A stretch of 50,713 bases of DNA from Clostridiales bacterium (GTDB lineage: Bacteria; Bacillota; Clostridia; Lachnospirales; Lachnospiraceae), in assembly GCA_012520655.1 (NCBI GenBank), contig JAAYNW010000058.1:1-50713 (forward strand), in the 5' to 3' direction. Position 1 is the stretch's first letter; each line of letters starts with the position of its first letter. Both the position numbers and the translations under genes were made by a program. This document shows positions 34,419-44,107 of this stretch, piece after piece. The notes below the pieces were generated by a model. It ran no database searches. It saw only the letters and a list, made by a program, of their open reading frames with translations, and had not been told where the DNA came from.

Positions 34419-36506
34419 TCATTCTTCGCTGCCCTCTGCGACCTTGGCCGCTCTCGCCGCTACTTCCTTCTCCTGAACATCGCTGGGCGCCTGCTCATAT
34501 CTTGCGAATTCGTAAGAAAATGTGCCTCTGCCGCCCGTCATAGAACGAAGATCCGTACAATATCCAAAAAGTCCGGTCATCGGAATATCCGCTTCAATCA
34601 CCTGCTTGCCTCCCACCGGATTCATTCCCAGCACGCGTCCTCTTCGTTTATTTAAGTCTCCCATAACATCGCCGGTATAAGCATCCGGAACCGTTACTTT
34701 CAGAGAAGCGATCGGCTCCAACAGGATAGGGCCTGCATCCATAAAGCCCTTCTTGAAGGCCTGAATGGTCGCCATCTTAAATGCCATTTCCGAAGAGTCT
34801 ACCGGATGATAAGAACCATCATACAAAACTCCTTTTACGCCGACTACCGGATATGCCGCAAGCGGTCCTTTTAATACAGATTCCTGCAATCCCTTTTCTA
34901 CGGCCGGGAAAAAGTTCTTCGGTACCGCGCCTCCCACAACTTCCTGCTCAAACTCATAAGGTTTGCTTAAATCTCCCGAAGGTGAGAATCTCATTTTAAC
35001 GTGACCGTACTGTCCGTGTCCGCCGGACTGCTTTTTATATTTATATTCCACATCGGAAGTCTTCTTAATCGTCTCCCGGAAAGCCACTTTCGGCTGTGTC
35101 AGTTCCACTTCCACCTTGTATTCATTCTTCAGCCTGCTTACAATCACTTCCAAGTGCAGATCACCCATACCGTAAAGCAGGGTTTGTCTATTTTCCGCAT
35201 CATTCACTACCTTAATCGTCTGATCTTCATGCATCATTTTCTGCAAGCTCTGGGATATCTTATCGATATCGCCTTTATTCTTCGCGCGATATCTCATATA
35301 GGTATACGGAGTAGAAATCTCTGCTTTCCCGTACATAATGGTCGTAGCTTTTGTTGAAAGCGTATTTCCCGTTCTCGCAGCTGTCAGTTTGGCAATCGCT
35401 CCTATATCTCCTGCGTGAAGTTCGCTGACCTCCAAAGGCTTGCTCCCCTGCAGAACATAGAGTTTGCCGATTTTTTCCTCTACATCCTTATCGCAGTTAT
35501 ATATAAGGTCATCTGTCTTAAAAACGCCGGAGCATATTTTTACCAGAGAGTATTTTCCAATAAACGGATCTACGATAGTTTTAAATATGTATGCGGATTT
35601 CGCCTTCGAAAAGTCATAATTTGCCTGAAAAATCTCATTGGTCTTTAAGTTTATTCCGGCAATCTCTTTATTTTCCGGACTGGGCATATATTTAACGATA
35701 TCGTCTAACAGCGTATATATTCCTTGGCACAAAAGGCTGGAGCCCATTGTCATGGGTACTATCGTACCATCGATGACGTTCGTCCGAAGAGCCGCTCTTA
35801 TTTCCGCTTCCGAGAAAGTCTCTCCTCCAAAATATCTTTCCATAAACTCTTCGCTCGTCTCGGCTACCGCTTCTAACAAAGTATCTCTGTAAAGCTGGAG
35901 ATTCGCCTTGCTGTATTCCGGCACTTCGCATTCCACAACATCTTTTCCCTGCCATCTATATCCGGTTTCAGTAATAACGTTAACATATCCTACGAACTTT
36001 TCATTTTCACGGATAGGCAGATGGAACGGTGCCATCTTCTTTCCGTAAGTCTCCGTCATATCCTCCACAACCTGACGGAAAGATGCATTATCCACATCCA
36101 TATCCGTTACAAAAACAAAACGCGGTAATTTATATTTATCGCACAGCTCCCATGCTTTTTCAGTTCCTACTTCCACGCCGGCCTTGCCCGATACTACGAT
36201 GATTGCCGCATCCGCAGCGCTGACCGCTTCCTCTACTTCACCTACAAAATCAAAAAAACCCGGTGTATCCAATATATTTATCTTAATTCCATCCCATTCA
36301 ATCGGTACTACCGATGCGGATATGGATATTTGTCTTTTCTGTTCTTCTTTTCCGAAATCGCTTACCGTATTACCGTCGGCTACCTTCCCCATTCTCGAGG
36401 TGATACCGGATAAATATGCCATTGCTTCAACCAGACTTGTCTTGCCGCTTCCACCATGTCCGAGCAATACTACATTTCTAATCTTGTCAGTTGTGTAAAC
36501 ATTCAT
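34419..36506 (-). CDS. EF-G-like translational GTPase, divergent paralogue (EF-G-2 type)
   Basis: The 695-residue protein has the five-domain EF-G layout but not the usual GTPase motifs. The P-loop is GHGGSGKT (16-23) instead of AHIDAGKT. The DTPGH motif is DTPGFFDF (80-87), so the catalytic His is Phe. The NKxD motif is TDMD (134-137), lacking Asn and Lys. Domain IV (QSGGHGQYGHVKMRFSP) and domain V are full. The first two changes fit a known paralogue group that includes EF-G-2 of Thermus thermophilus; the absence of Lys in the fourth motif is further from consensus. It is a single-gene unit with its own promoter and terminator, away from rpsL/rpsG/tuf where main fusA lies. Function is uncertain: recycling, a stress role, or a ribosome factor with slow GTPase. 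Confidence 0.88.
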   Translation of the reverse strand: MNVYTTDKIRNVVLLGHGGSGKTSLVEAMAYLSGITSRMGKVADGNTVSDFGKEEQKRQISISASVVPIEWDGIKINILDTPGFFDFVGEVEEAVSAADAAIIVVSGKAGVEVGTEKAWELCDKYKLPRFVFVTDMDVDNASFRQVVEDMTETYGKKMAPFHLPIRENEKFVGYVNVITETGYRWQGKDVVECEVPEYSKANLQLYRDTLLEAVAETSEEFMERYFGGETFSEAEIRAALRTNVIDGTIVPMTMGSSLLCQGIYTLLDDIVKYMPSPENKEIAGINLKTNEIFQANYDFSKAKSAYIFKTIVDPFIGKYSLVKICSGVFKTDDLIYNCDKDVEEKIGKLYVLQGSKPLEVSELHAGDIGAIAKLTAARTGNTLSTKATTIMYGKAEISTPYTYMRYRAKNKGDIDKISQSLQKMMHEDQTIKVVNDAENRQTLLYGMGDLHLEVIVSRLKNEYKVEVELTQPKVAFRETIKKTSDVEYKYKKQSGGHGQYGHVKMRFSPSGDLSKPYEFEQEVVGGAVPKNFFPAVEKGLQESVLKGPLAAYPVVGVKGVLYDGSYHPVDSSEMAFKMATIQAFKKGFMDAGPILLEPIASLKVTVPDAYTGDVMGDLNKRRGRVLGMNPVGGKQVIEADIPMTGLFGYCTDLRSMTGGRGTFSYEFARYEQAPSDVQEKEVAARAAKVAEGSEE

Positions 36507-36592
36507 ATAAATTCCTCCAATTTTCGCAGTTTTTGGGCATTATTCCCAGGCCGTAATTCGAGTTATCCTCTGCCCTTTCACCCCATGTGTAT

Positions 36593-36621
36593 ATTTTACT
36601 AAAATAAGATGAATATTACAA
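36593..36621 (-). promoter_or_regulatory. Putative promoter of the EF-G-like gene
   Basis: Minus strand: TTGTAA (36616-36621), 17-base spacer, TAAAAT (36593-36598). About 85 bases of leader precede the ATG at 36506. Confidence 0.6.
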
Positions 36622-36703
36622 GTGAGTTTAAACATTTTGCACATGTTTTTTATTTACTTGAATATTGATTAGAAATTATGCACCGATATATCTTATCGCC
36701 TCG

Positions 36704-36732
36704 TTGACTTTCGCACGTTGAAGTGTTATATT
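36704..36732 (+). promoter_or_regulatory. Sigma-A promoter of aroF-tyrA-aroA
   Basis: TTGACT (36704-36709), 17-base spacer, TATATT (36727-36732). The leader to the ATG at 36786 is about 46 bases, too short for a T-box. Confidence 0.7.
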
Positions 36733-36785
36733 ATTAATGTGAATTATCATATAAAGGTACATCAAAAAAGAAAGAGGTATGAACG

Positions 36786-37814
36786 ATGATTATAGTAATG
36801 AAACCAAATGCCACTCAAAAAAGTATCGAGTCGGTCGTTTCTTATATTGAAAATAACGGTTTGCAAACTCATCTCTCAAAGGGGGAAGAAGTTACCATTA
36901 TAGGTATCGTGGGCGATAAAGCAAAATTGCCTGCCGAGAATCTGATTAGTTTCAAGGATGTCGACCATATCGTACCTGTTACGGAAAGCTACAAGCTCTC
37001 CAACAAGAAATTCCATCCGGAACCTACTACCGTAAAGGTCGGCAACACATATATCGGTCCGGATAACATGACGATTATGGCCGGACCCTGCGCCGTAGAA
37101 ACAGAAGAACAGCTTATGTGCATCGCCCGAGCGGTAAAGGAATCCGGCGCTACTATCCTGCGTGGCGGCGCTTACAAGCCGCGAACCTCTCCTTATTCCT
37201 TTCAAGGATTGGAAGAAGAAGGATTGCGGTATATGCAGACAGCCAAAAAAGAGACCGGTCTATCAACCATTTGCGAAGTTGTAAGCAACGAAGCTATTGA
37301 GGCCGCCGTTAAATATGTGGATATGATCCAAATCGGCGCCAGGAATATGCAGAATTTTATTTTGCTAAAGGAAGCAGGACGCTCCGGCCTTCCCGTCCTC
37401 TTAAAGAGAGGTCTATGCGCCACAATAGACGAGTGGCTCAACGCCGCAGAATATATCATTGCCGAAGGAAATCCCAATGTGGTATTATGCGAAAGAGGTA
37501 TTCGGACTTTTGAAACCTCTACGAGAAATACCTTGGACTTAAGTGCGATTCCTGTTTTAAAGGAAAAAACACACCTTCCGGTCATTGCGGACCCGTCGCA
37601 TTCCACAGGAGCTTACAAATACGTGCCCCCCATGGCAAAAGCAGCAATTGCCTGCGGTGCGGACGGCTTGATGATAGAAGTCCACAACAATCCTTCCTGT
37701 GCACTTTCGGACGGACCGCAGTCCTTGACCTTCAAGAGATTCGATAAGCTGACAAGAGAGCTTAAACCTCTTTGCGAGCTGATGGGACGACAATTTACGG
37801 AGATAAATCTATGA
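36786..37814 (+). CDS. aroF: 3-deoxy-7-phosphoheptulonate synthase (DAHP synthase) with N-terminal ferredoxin-like domain
   Basis: First step of the shikimate pathway: phosphoenolpyruvate plus erythrose 4-phosphate to DAHP. The 342 residues start with a small ferredoxin-like regulatory domain (MIIVMKPNATQKSIESVVSY, to about residue 70), then the catalytic barrel with FHPEPT, MAGPCAVETEEQL, RGGAYKPRTSPYSFQG, LLKRG and IADPSHSTG. This is the type Ibeta form also found in Thermotoga and other Firmicutes, where the N-domain senses Tyr or Phe. The stop overlaps the tyrA start (ATGA). Feedback by tyrosine is likely given the operon, but is not proven here. Confidence 0.96.
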   Translation: MIIVMKPNATQKSIESVVSYIENNGLQTHLSKGEEVTIIGIVGDKAKLPAENLISFKDVDHIVPVTESYKLSNKKFHPEPTTVKVGNTYIGPDNMTIMAGPCAVETEEQLMCIARAVKESGATILRGGAYKPRTSPYSFQGLEEEGLRYMQTAKKETGLSTICEVVSNEAIEAAVKYVDMIQIGARNMQNFILLKEAGRSGLPVLLKRGLCATIDEWLNAAEYIIAEGNPNVVLCERGIRTFETSTRNTLDLSAIPVLKEKTHLPVIADPSHSTGAYKYVPPMAKAAIACGADGLMIEVHNNPSCALSDGPQSLTFKRFDKLTRELKPLCELMGRQFTEINL

Positions 37815-38911
37815 AACATCTGACTCTGGGTTTTATCGGTCTGGGACTCATAGGCGGTTCTATCGCAAAAGCACTACGAGCTGCCGATCCTAAAACGACA
37901 ATAATTGCTTACGACATCAATAAAGACTCACTATCCCTGGCAAAAGAAGAAGGCATTGCCGATACGATTACATTATCTATCGATGCCTCTTTTGCGACCT
38001 GCGATTATATTTTTTTATGCGCTCCCGTTTCCGAAAATGACGAAAATCTGAAAATTCTAAAAAAATTTCTCTCCTCTTCCTGTATTCTTACGGATGTAGG
38101 GAGTGTAAAAAGCGGTATTCACCGCCATATAGACGAGCTGGGACTCTCCGGACAGTTTATCGGCGGACATCCCATGGCGGGCAGTGAGCGATTCGGATAC
38201 GTCAATTCCAAAGCGATTCTCCTGGAAAACGCTTATTATATCCTGACTCCGTCAGATTCCGTTCCTGCGGAAAAGGTGGTCCACTTTAGAGAACTCGTTT
38301 CCTCAATGGGGGCTATTCCCCTCGTTTTAGATGCAGAACTGCATGATTATGTAACGGCTGCAATTAGTCATCTTCCGCATATTACCGCATCTTCCTTAGT
38401 CAACCTCGTCAAAGATTCCGACTCGAAAGACGGAATTATGAAGATGATTGCTGCCGGCGGCTTCAAGGATATTACGAGAATCGCATCCTCATCTCCGGAA
38501 ATGTGGCAGCAAATCTGCCTGACCAATACGGAAAATATCGCGTCTCTTCTGGATACATATATAGAGGCACTTACATTGATAAAAGAAAAACTCCGGGAGA
38601 AGGATTCGCAATTTCTATATCGTTTCTTCGACGAAGCCCGAATTTACCGTGATTCTTTTATCGAGACTTCCAGCGGTCCGATCAAAAAGTCCTATTCCAT
38701 CACTATCGATATTGTCGATGAAACAGGAGCTCTCGCTTCTATTGCAACCATGCTGGCGCTCAATAATATAAGCATTAAGAATATAGGAATCGTACACAAC
38801 AGAGAATTGGAGGAGGGTGCCCTCCGCATAGAGTTCTATGAAGAAGCAGCTATTAAAACCGCCGGAGAAATATTGAAAAGCCGAGGTTATACAATCCATG
38901 AAAAAAAATAA
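37811..38911 (+). CDS. tyrA: Prephenate dehydrogenase with C-terminal ACT domain
   Basis: Converts prephenate to 4-hydroxyphenylpyruvate for tyrosine. The 366 residues start with an NAD-binding Rossmann fold (TLGFIGLGLIGGSIAKAL), followed by FLCAPVSENDENL, GGHPMAGSERFGY, and the helical prephenate domain with SHLPHITASSLV. The last ~75 residues resemble an ACT ligand-binding domain (SITIDIVDETGALASIATML). The ATG at 37811 overlaps the aroF stop; a start further upstream would lie inside aroF. The ACT domain is the usual site of tyrosine inhibition. Confidence 0.95.
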   Translation: MKHLTLGFIGLGLIGGSIAKALRAADPKTTIIAYDINKDSLSLAKEEGIADTITLSIDASFATCDYIFLCAPVSENDENLKILKKFLSSSCILTDVGSVKSGIHRHIDELGLSGQFIGGHPMAGSERFGYVNSKAILLENAYYILTPSDSVPAEKVVHFRELVSSMGAIPLVLDAELHDYVTAAISHLPHITASSLVNLVKDSDSKDGIMKMIAAGGFKDITRIASSSPEMWQQICLTNTENIASLLDTYIEALTLIKEKLREKDSQFLYRFFDEARIYRDSFIETSSGPIKKSYSITIDIVDETGALASIATMLALNNISIKNIGIVHNRELEEGALRIEFYEEAAIKTAGEILKSRGYTIHEKK

Positions 38912-38922
38912 GGGGGCCACGT

Positions 38923-40197
38923 ATGAAGCATCACAAGATAAAAGGATTAAAAGGAGAACTTACGGTGCCCGGCGATAAATCCATATCACACCGGGCGGTG
39001 ATGTTCGGTTCCCTCGCCTTGGGGACTACGGAAATCACGAATTTTCTACAGGGAGCGGATTGTCTTTCTACGATCGATTGCTTCCGCCGTCTCGGCATAG
39101 ATATTGAAAATGAAGCCGACACGATTATTATACACGGACGGGGGCTTGATGGACTGGCAGCTCCCTCCTCCATATTGGATGCCGGAAACAGCGGCACCAC
39201 TACCCGCCTTATCTCCGGCATTCTCGCCGCACAGCCTTTCGAAAGCATTCTCACCGGCGACGAATCCATACAAAAGCGTCCGATGAAGCGCATTATGGAA
39301 CCGCTGTCTATGATGGGAGCCGATATTTTAAGCCTGAGGGGAAATGATTGCGCCCCCCTACGCATTACGGGCAAAAAACTGCATGGAATCCATTATTATT
39401 CCAAAATAGCATCTGCTCAAGTCAAGTCTGCCATCCTTCTTGCCGGACTTTATGCTGACAGCGTCACGAAAGTAACGGAACCGACAATAAGCAGAAATCA
39501 TTCGGAAATCATGCTTCGTACTTTTGGGGCAAATGTACGGACAGAGGGAACTACTGCTGTTATCGAGCCGCGGCCCGCTCTGAAAGGCGCAAAAATCCAA
39601 ATTCCCGGCGACATCTCTTCTGCTGCCTACTTTATTGCTGCCGGACTCATCGTACCCGGCTCCGATATTCTCATAAAAAATGTAGGAATCAATCCAACCC
39701 GTGACGGAATCATAAAAGTGGCAAAAGCCATGGGCGGCAATATCACACTCTTAAACGAAAGCCATGCAGGGGAACCGACTGCAGACCTACATGTTACTTA
39801 CAGCGAATTGCACGGAATAACGATAGAAGGAGATATTATTCCGACATTAATCGATGAAATCCCCATCATCGCTATTATGGCGGCAACCGCAAAGGGTACC
39901 ACCGTCATCAAGGATGCCTTTGAACTCAAAGTAAAGGAGTCCAACCGCATAGATGCCACGGTGCAGAACCTATCCTCCATGGGATGCAAAGTAACCGGAA
40001 CCGATGACGGAATGATTATCCGCGGCGGCGGCAACCTAACAGGCAGCGTTATCGACCCTCATGCAGATCATCGCATTGCGATGAGTTTTGCCGTTGCATC
40101 GCTTATTGCCCAGGGCGAAAACGAGATATTAAACAGCGATTGTGTATCCATCAGTTATCCTTCTTTTTATTCCGATCTGCAGAGACTCTATATTTAG
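38923..40197 (+). CDS. aroA: 3-phosphoshikimate 1-carboxyvinyltransferase (EPSP synthase)
   Basis: Sixth step of the shikimate pathway, joining phosphoenolpyruvate to shikimate 3-phosphate. The 424 residues show VPGDKSISHRAVMFGSLALG, LDAGNSGTTTRLISGIL, GDESIQKRPMKRI, SAQVKSAILLAGLYA, GDISSAAYFIAAGL and KVKESNRIDA, and DPHADHRIAMSFAV near the C-terminus. The GNSGTT and KRPM forms resemble class II enzymes (Bacillus and CP4 types) more than Escherichia coli AroA. The start has AGGGGG upstream, 11 bases after tyrA, so aroF-tyrA-aroA is one unit. Confidence 0.96.
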   Translation: MKHHKIKGLKGELTVPGDKSISHRAVMFGSLALGTTEITNFLQGADCLSTIDCFRRLGIDIENEADTIIIHGRGLDGLAAPSSILDAGNSGTTTRLISGILAAQPFESILTGDESIQKRPMKRIMEPLSMMGADILSLRGNDCAPLRITGKKLHGIHYYSKIASAQVKSAILLAGLYADSVTKVTEPTISRNHSEIMLRTFGANVRTEGTTAVIEPRPALKGAKIQIPGDISSAAYFIAAGLIVPGSDILIKNVGINPTRDGIIKVAKAMGGNITLLNESHAGEPTADLHVTYSELHGITIEGDIIPTLIDEIPIIAIMAATAKGTTVIKDAFELKVKESNRIDATVQNLSSMGCKVTGTDDGMIIRGGGNLTGSVIDPHADHRIAMSFAVASLIAQGENEILNSDCVSISYPSFYSDLQRLYI

Positions 40198-40280
40198 TTT
40201 TATAAAGTATTCATCCTTTGGTCAGCTTTACCATTATTTGACATTTTTCATGTGCAATCTGCTTATTTTACATAGGTAGA

Positions 40281-40309
40281 TTGTATTTTTGTATAAACGA
40301 TGCTACAAT
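40281..40309 (+). promoter_or_regulatory. Putative promoter of the chemotaxis receptor gene
   Basis: TTGTAT (40281-40286), 17-base spacer, TACAAT (40304-40309). It also argues that translation begins at 40371, not at in-frame codons upstream of it. Confidence 0.6.
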
Positions 40310-40370
40310 CATGATAATAATAGGTGTAGAACAACTTGATCATGCTTTTAGAACAGGGGGTACTACAAAA

Positions 40371-42509
40371 ATGATACTTACAACTAAAGCCAATAACGAA
40401 AGGAAGAACAAGACAAAAACAAAACAACCTAAGCAACTAAAAGTAACAACACAGCGGGAAAGAAAAAAAAGAAAGAGAGCTTTTTTTCTTTCCATAAGAA
40501 CCAAAATCACTTCCGTCCTCGTTTTTTTTATTCTTTTATCGGTTTTAATCAACTATATTTATCTCAGCAATCTTTCAAAGGATACTTTAACGAGTTATAC
40601 GGAAGCGACCTTATTGGAAATCGTGGAAGCACAGAACAATTATATTGAACAATCTATTGAGAAATATAATTCCACACTCACTTATTTGGATGGCTCGGAA
40701 AACTTCTATGTATACAACACTAATCATGGCAACAGATATTCCAAAGAAGTACATGCTGCTCTCAATAAGTACCTCATTCAGAATCCTACTCATGAAAGTA
40801 TTAACTTCGTCGACGCGGAGACATTATCGCTTCTAGGAAGCACCGATACCAACAAGGAAGGGACTGACTATTCCAATGAGGAATTTATCAACTACATAAT
40901 GGAAAACCATAAGCCTGCTCAAAGCAATGTCTTTATTGACGATGTTACAGGGGAGCCTCTTATCTCCATAGGTGTTCCGCAATCCAGCCATATAGACGAG
41001 AATACCTTGTCCGGGGTGATGTTTACCAACGTAAAGGTATCCCTTCTTTCGGATACCTTATCCGATATAAGAGTCTTTAATTCCGATACCAGTTATGCTT
41101 ACTTGCTTGATACCAACGGAACTTACATATATCACCCTAACAAAGAGCTTATCGGCACACGGGCGGATTCGTCCTTAATCGACCAGTTAGTGTTCGGAAT
41201 CCAAGCGGGGAATATACCTGAAGCTACGGTTGTTACCGATTCCGAAACGGGTCAGTACATCGCTTACAAGATTTCAAATCTCAATCACTGGATTCTCTGT
41301 ATCGCCGTTCAGCAGGACTCTGTGCTTGCTCCGATTGATGAGATGCGTCATAGTTCGGTAAATATCAGTATTATCATTGTCATAATCATGTCGATACTAG
41401 GATATATATTTGCCACCACTATTACGACTCCCATTAAAGTCATCACAAAAATTGTCCGTAAAACTGCCGATTTGGATATTTCGCAGGATGATTCTTACCA
41501 CTATCTTTTAAAAAGAAAAGATGAAACAGGCTCTATGGGGCGCGCCGTATCTAAAATGCGCCAGGCTTTTAGCAGCATGATGCACGATATATCTTCAACC
41601 TCAGACGTTATCAATATGAATTCATCAAGATTGCTTGAGATTGCCAATACGATGAACGATAACGCCAATACCACTTCCAGTGCGGCCGAACAGCTTTCCT
41701 CCAGCATGGAATCCACTGCGGAAAATACGGAATCCATCAGCAAGCAGATTCAGGCTATGGGAGGAAATACTTCTTCCATTAATGAAAAAGCGACACAGGG
41801 AGTAGGTTTTTCGGATGAAATCATGAAACGGGCTCTCGCACTTCGGGAAAGCACATTGGATGCGGTCGAAAAGACAAGAGAAATGTATGAAAAAGTGAAA
41901 TTGGATACAGAATCCGCTATTGACAGTTCAAAATCCGTTTCAAAAATTAATGAATTGACAAAAACTATTATGGAAATCTCCAGTCAGACCGGCCTTCTCT
42001 CCCTGAATGCTTCCATAGAAGCCGCAAGGGCAGGCGAAGCGGGCAGAGGCTTCTCTGTCGTGGCGAGTGAGATAGGCAAACTTGCGGACCAGTCCTCCAA
42101 AACAGTTACCAATATTACCGCTATAGTTGCCGAGGTGAATATCGCAATTGATAAAATGACATCCAGCTTAACGGCAACTTTGGATTTTCTTAATCAGACA
42201 GTACTTGCGGATTATCAACGGTTTATTACCGTCAGCGAACAATACTCCGAGGATGCCGGATTTATTAACCGGACAATGTCCGATATCGACTTATCTATCG
42301 ATGAATTGAATAATACTATGATAAACATAGCCGATTCCATTCATCAAATCAATGTTGCAATTAATGAGACAAGCCAGGGAGTCAGCGTCGTCGCTTCCAA
42401 TAACGTGCAAACAGCGACGCTCACAGCGGAAACTTATCGCATGGTAGAAGCAACTCTCGCACAGTCGGATAAATTAAAAGAAATGGTAAATAATTTTACA
42501 CTGGACTAG
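40371..42509 (+). CDS. Methyl-accepting chemotaxis protein, dCache sensor type
   Basis: Membrane chemoreceptor. From the ATG at 40371 (712 residues) a very basic N-terminal tail of about 40 residues is followed by the first membrane helix (about 46-65), an extracellular sensor region of about 265 residues with a Cache-like pattern ([17 protein letters not shown] near its end), a second helix (about 330-352), a HAMP-like linker and the signalling hairpin. The tip is conserved: [39 protein letters not shown] lies about ten bases before the ATG. No C-terminal CheR/CheB pentapeptide is seen. The ligand is unknown; Cache sensors often bind amino or carboxylic acids. Confidence 0.93.
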   Translation: MILTTKANNERKNKTKTKQPKQLKVTTQRERKKRKRAFFLSIRTKITSVLVFFILLSVLINYIYLSNLSKDTLTSYTEATLLEIVEAQNNYIEQSIEKYNSTLTYLDGSENFYVYNTNHGNRYSKEVHAALNKYLIQNPTHESINFVDAETLSLLGSTDTNKEGTDYSNEEFINYIMENHKPAQSNVFIDDVTGEPLISIGVPQSSHIDENTLSGVMFTNVKVSLLSDTLSDIRVFNSDTSYAYLLDTNGTYIYHPNKELIGTRADSSLIDQLVFGIQAGNIPEATVVTDSETGQYIAYKISNLNHWILCIAVQQDSVLAPIDEMRHSSVNISIIIVIIMSILGYIFATTITTPIKVITKIVRKTADLDISQDDSYHYLLKRKDETGSMGRAVSKMRQAFSSMMHDISSTSDVINMNSSRLLEIANTMNDNANTTSSAAEQLSSSMESTAENTESISKQIQAMGGNTSSINEKATQGVGFSDEIMKRALALRESTLDAVEKTREMYEKVKLDTESAIDSSKSVSKINELTKTIMEISSQTGLLSLNASIEAARAGEAGRGFSVVASEIGKLADQSSKTVTNITAIVAEVNIAIDKMTSSLTATLDFLNQTVLADYQRFITVSEQYSEDAGFINRTMSDIDLSIDELNNTMINIADSIHQINVAINETSQGVSVVASNNVQTATLTAETYRMVEATLAQSDKLKEMVNNFTLD

Positions 42510-42524
42510 TATTAGAAATGACAA

Positions 42525-42564
42525 AAATGCACCCCAAATGTCACTGACATTGAGAGGTGCATTT
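42525..42564. terminator. Terminator-like hairpin after the chemoreceptor gene
   Basis: AAATGCACC (42525-42533) and GGTGCATTT (42556-42564) enclose an inner hairpin AATGTC-ACT-GACATT. It lies between convergent genes. The T-run is short. Confidence 0.6.
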
Positions 42565-42584
42565 CCACGTGTTATTGTACAAAA

Positions 42585-42926
42585 TCATTTACAGGCCTGC
42601 TCCATGGTATCCCATACCTCGATTCTGAATGCATCGGTTTCGGATAGTCCCATAAATATCGATCCGTATTCATATCCATTTTCCAGTTGCTCTATTCGGA
42701 CAATTCTAAGAAGAACATGAATCCTTTCTTTCGTCCAAATCATAATATGAGATTCATAGACAGAATCCATTTCCAGCTTTTCCTCACAATAAAACCCCAC
42801 TCCCGACTTGGAAAGGTCAAAAACATTAATAGTAATCAGCTCTTGCTCGTTGCTATCAATTCTTTTTACAACGAGTTTTGAGTTTAATTCCATACGTCTG
42901 CACTTTCTCAGTTTTTCAACATCCAT
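42585..42926 (-). CDS. PilZ-domain protein (c-di-GMP binding)
   Basis: A 113-residue single PilZ domain. Both halves of the c-di-GMP site are visible: RxxxR at Arg7-Arg11 (LRKCRRMEL) and the (D/N)xSxxG motif DLSKSG at residues 37-42. The ATG at 42926 has AGGAGG nine bases upstream; the in-frame ATG at 42935 directly abuts that site and is unlikely. It lies downstream of queA, 88 bases away, and converges with the chemoreceptor gene, so a link to motility or surface behaviour is plausible. There is no fused output domain. Confidence 0.88.
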   Translation of the reverse strand: MDVEKLRKCRRMELNSKLVVKRIDSNEQELITINVFDLSKSGVGFYCEEKLEMDSVYESHIMIWTKERIHVLLRIVRIEQLENGYEYGSIFMGLSETDAFRIEVWDTMEQACK

Positions 42927-43013
42927 GTCCCACATCCTCCTGAGTCCATATACTTGCACATCTCTTCTTTCGTTAAAAAAATATCGTAACTAAGTTATAT
43001 ATATAATAAGACA

Positions 43014-44069
43014 TTATGTTGATTTTGTAAAGGAATCTGTTATAAACATCGCATCTCCGAAACTAAAAAAACGATATTTTTCCCGTATCGCTTCTTCATA
43101 TGCACGAAGTACATTTTCTCTCCCTGCAAGTGCTGAAACAAGCATGACCAAAGTGGATTCCGGCAGATGGAAGTTCGTGATAAGACCATCCAATATCTTA
43201 AAACGGTATCCCGGATAAATAAATATCTCCGTATTGCCACAGCCTTCATGAAGTATACCGTCTGCTTCCGCAGCGCTTTCCACTGTACGACAGCTCGTCG
43301 TTCCTACACAAATAACTCTTTTACCCATTCTCTTCGCATTGTTGATTTTATCCGCTGCATCCTTTGTCACCTGATAATACTCCGAATGCATATGGTGCTC
43401 CAGTATATTATCCGCTTTAACCGGACGAAATGTACCAAGCCCCACATGTAAAGTCACATAAGCTAATTCCACGCCCTTTTCTTCTATTCTTCCAAGAAGC
43501 TCTTGCGTAAAATGCAAGCCCGCCGTAGGCGCCGCCGCCGAACCTTCGTATCTGGCGTACACCGTCTGATAGCGGTTCTTATCCTGAAGCTTATGGGTAA
43601 TATAGGGAGGAAGAGGCATCTCCCCCAACCTATCCAGCACTTCTTCGAAGATACCTTCATATCTGAATCGAATCAGCCGATTTCCTTCCTCCACCACATC
43701 CATTACTTCACCTGTCAGTATGCCGTCGCCAAAATCGATAATTGTACCCGTTCTCGCCTTCTTTCCCGGTTTTACAAGAGCTTCCCATATATCGTTCTCG
43801 CGCCGCTTCAAAAGCAGAACCTCAATAGCCGCACCGGTATCCTCCTTTGTACCGAGTAATCTGGCAGGAATCACTTTTGTATCATTCAGTACAAGACAAT
43901 CCCCCGGCTCCAAATAGTCGATAATTTGCCGGAAAATTTCGTGCTGCGTTTCTCCCGTTTTTTTATTTAACATAAGGAGCCTGGAGCCGGAACGGTCCTC
44001 TAACGGATCCTGGGCTATCAGTTCCTCCGGCAAGTCGAAATAAAAATCGGATTTTTTAAATTCTTCCAT
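43014..44069 (-). CDS. queA: S-adenosylmethionine:tRNA ribosyltransferase-isomerase
   Basis: Makes epoxyqueuosine in tRNA anticodons by transferring the ribosyl part of SAM to preQ1. The 351 residues match QueA (about 340-355). Marks are [87 protein letters not shown] and [12 protein letters not shown] at the end. No other queuosine genes (tgt, queC-F) are next to it here. The gene lies between an M18 aminopeptidase gene (39 bases upstream) and the PilZ gene. Confidence 0.96.
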   Translation of the reverse strand: MEEFKKSDFYFDLPEELIAQDPLEDRSGSRLLMLNKKTGETQHEIFRQIIDYLEPGDCLVLNDTKVIPARLLGTKEDTGAAIEVLLLKRRENDIWEALVKPGKKARTGTIIDFGDGILTGEVMDVVEEGNRLIRFRYEGIFEEVLDRLGEMPLPPYITHKLQDKNRYQTVYARYEGSAAAPTAGLHFTQELLGRIEEKGVELAYVTLHVGLGTFRPVKADNILEHHMHSEYYQVTKDAADKINNAKRMGKRVICVGTTSCRTVESAAEADGILHEGCGNTEIFIYPGYRFKILDGLITNFHLPESTLVMLVSALAGRENVLRAYEEAIREKYRFFSFGDAMFITDSFTKST

Positions 44070-44107
44070 AATTTTTCACAGTTCTCTCTATTTTATCCAT
44101 TAAACAT

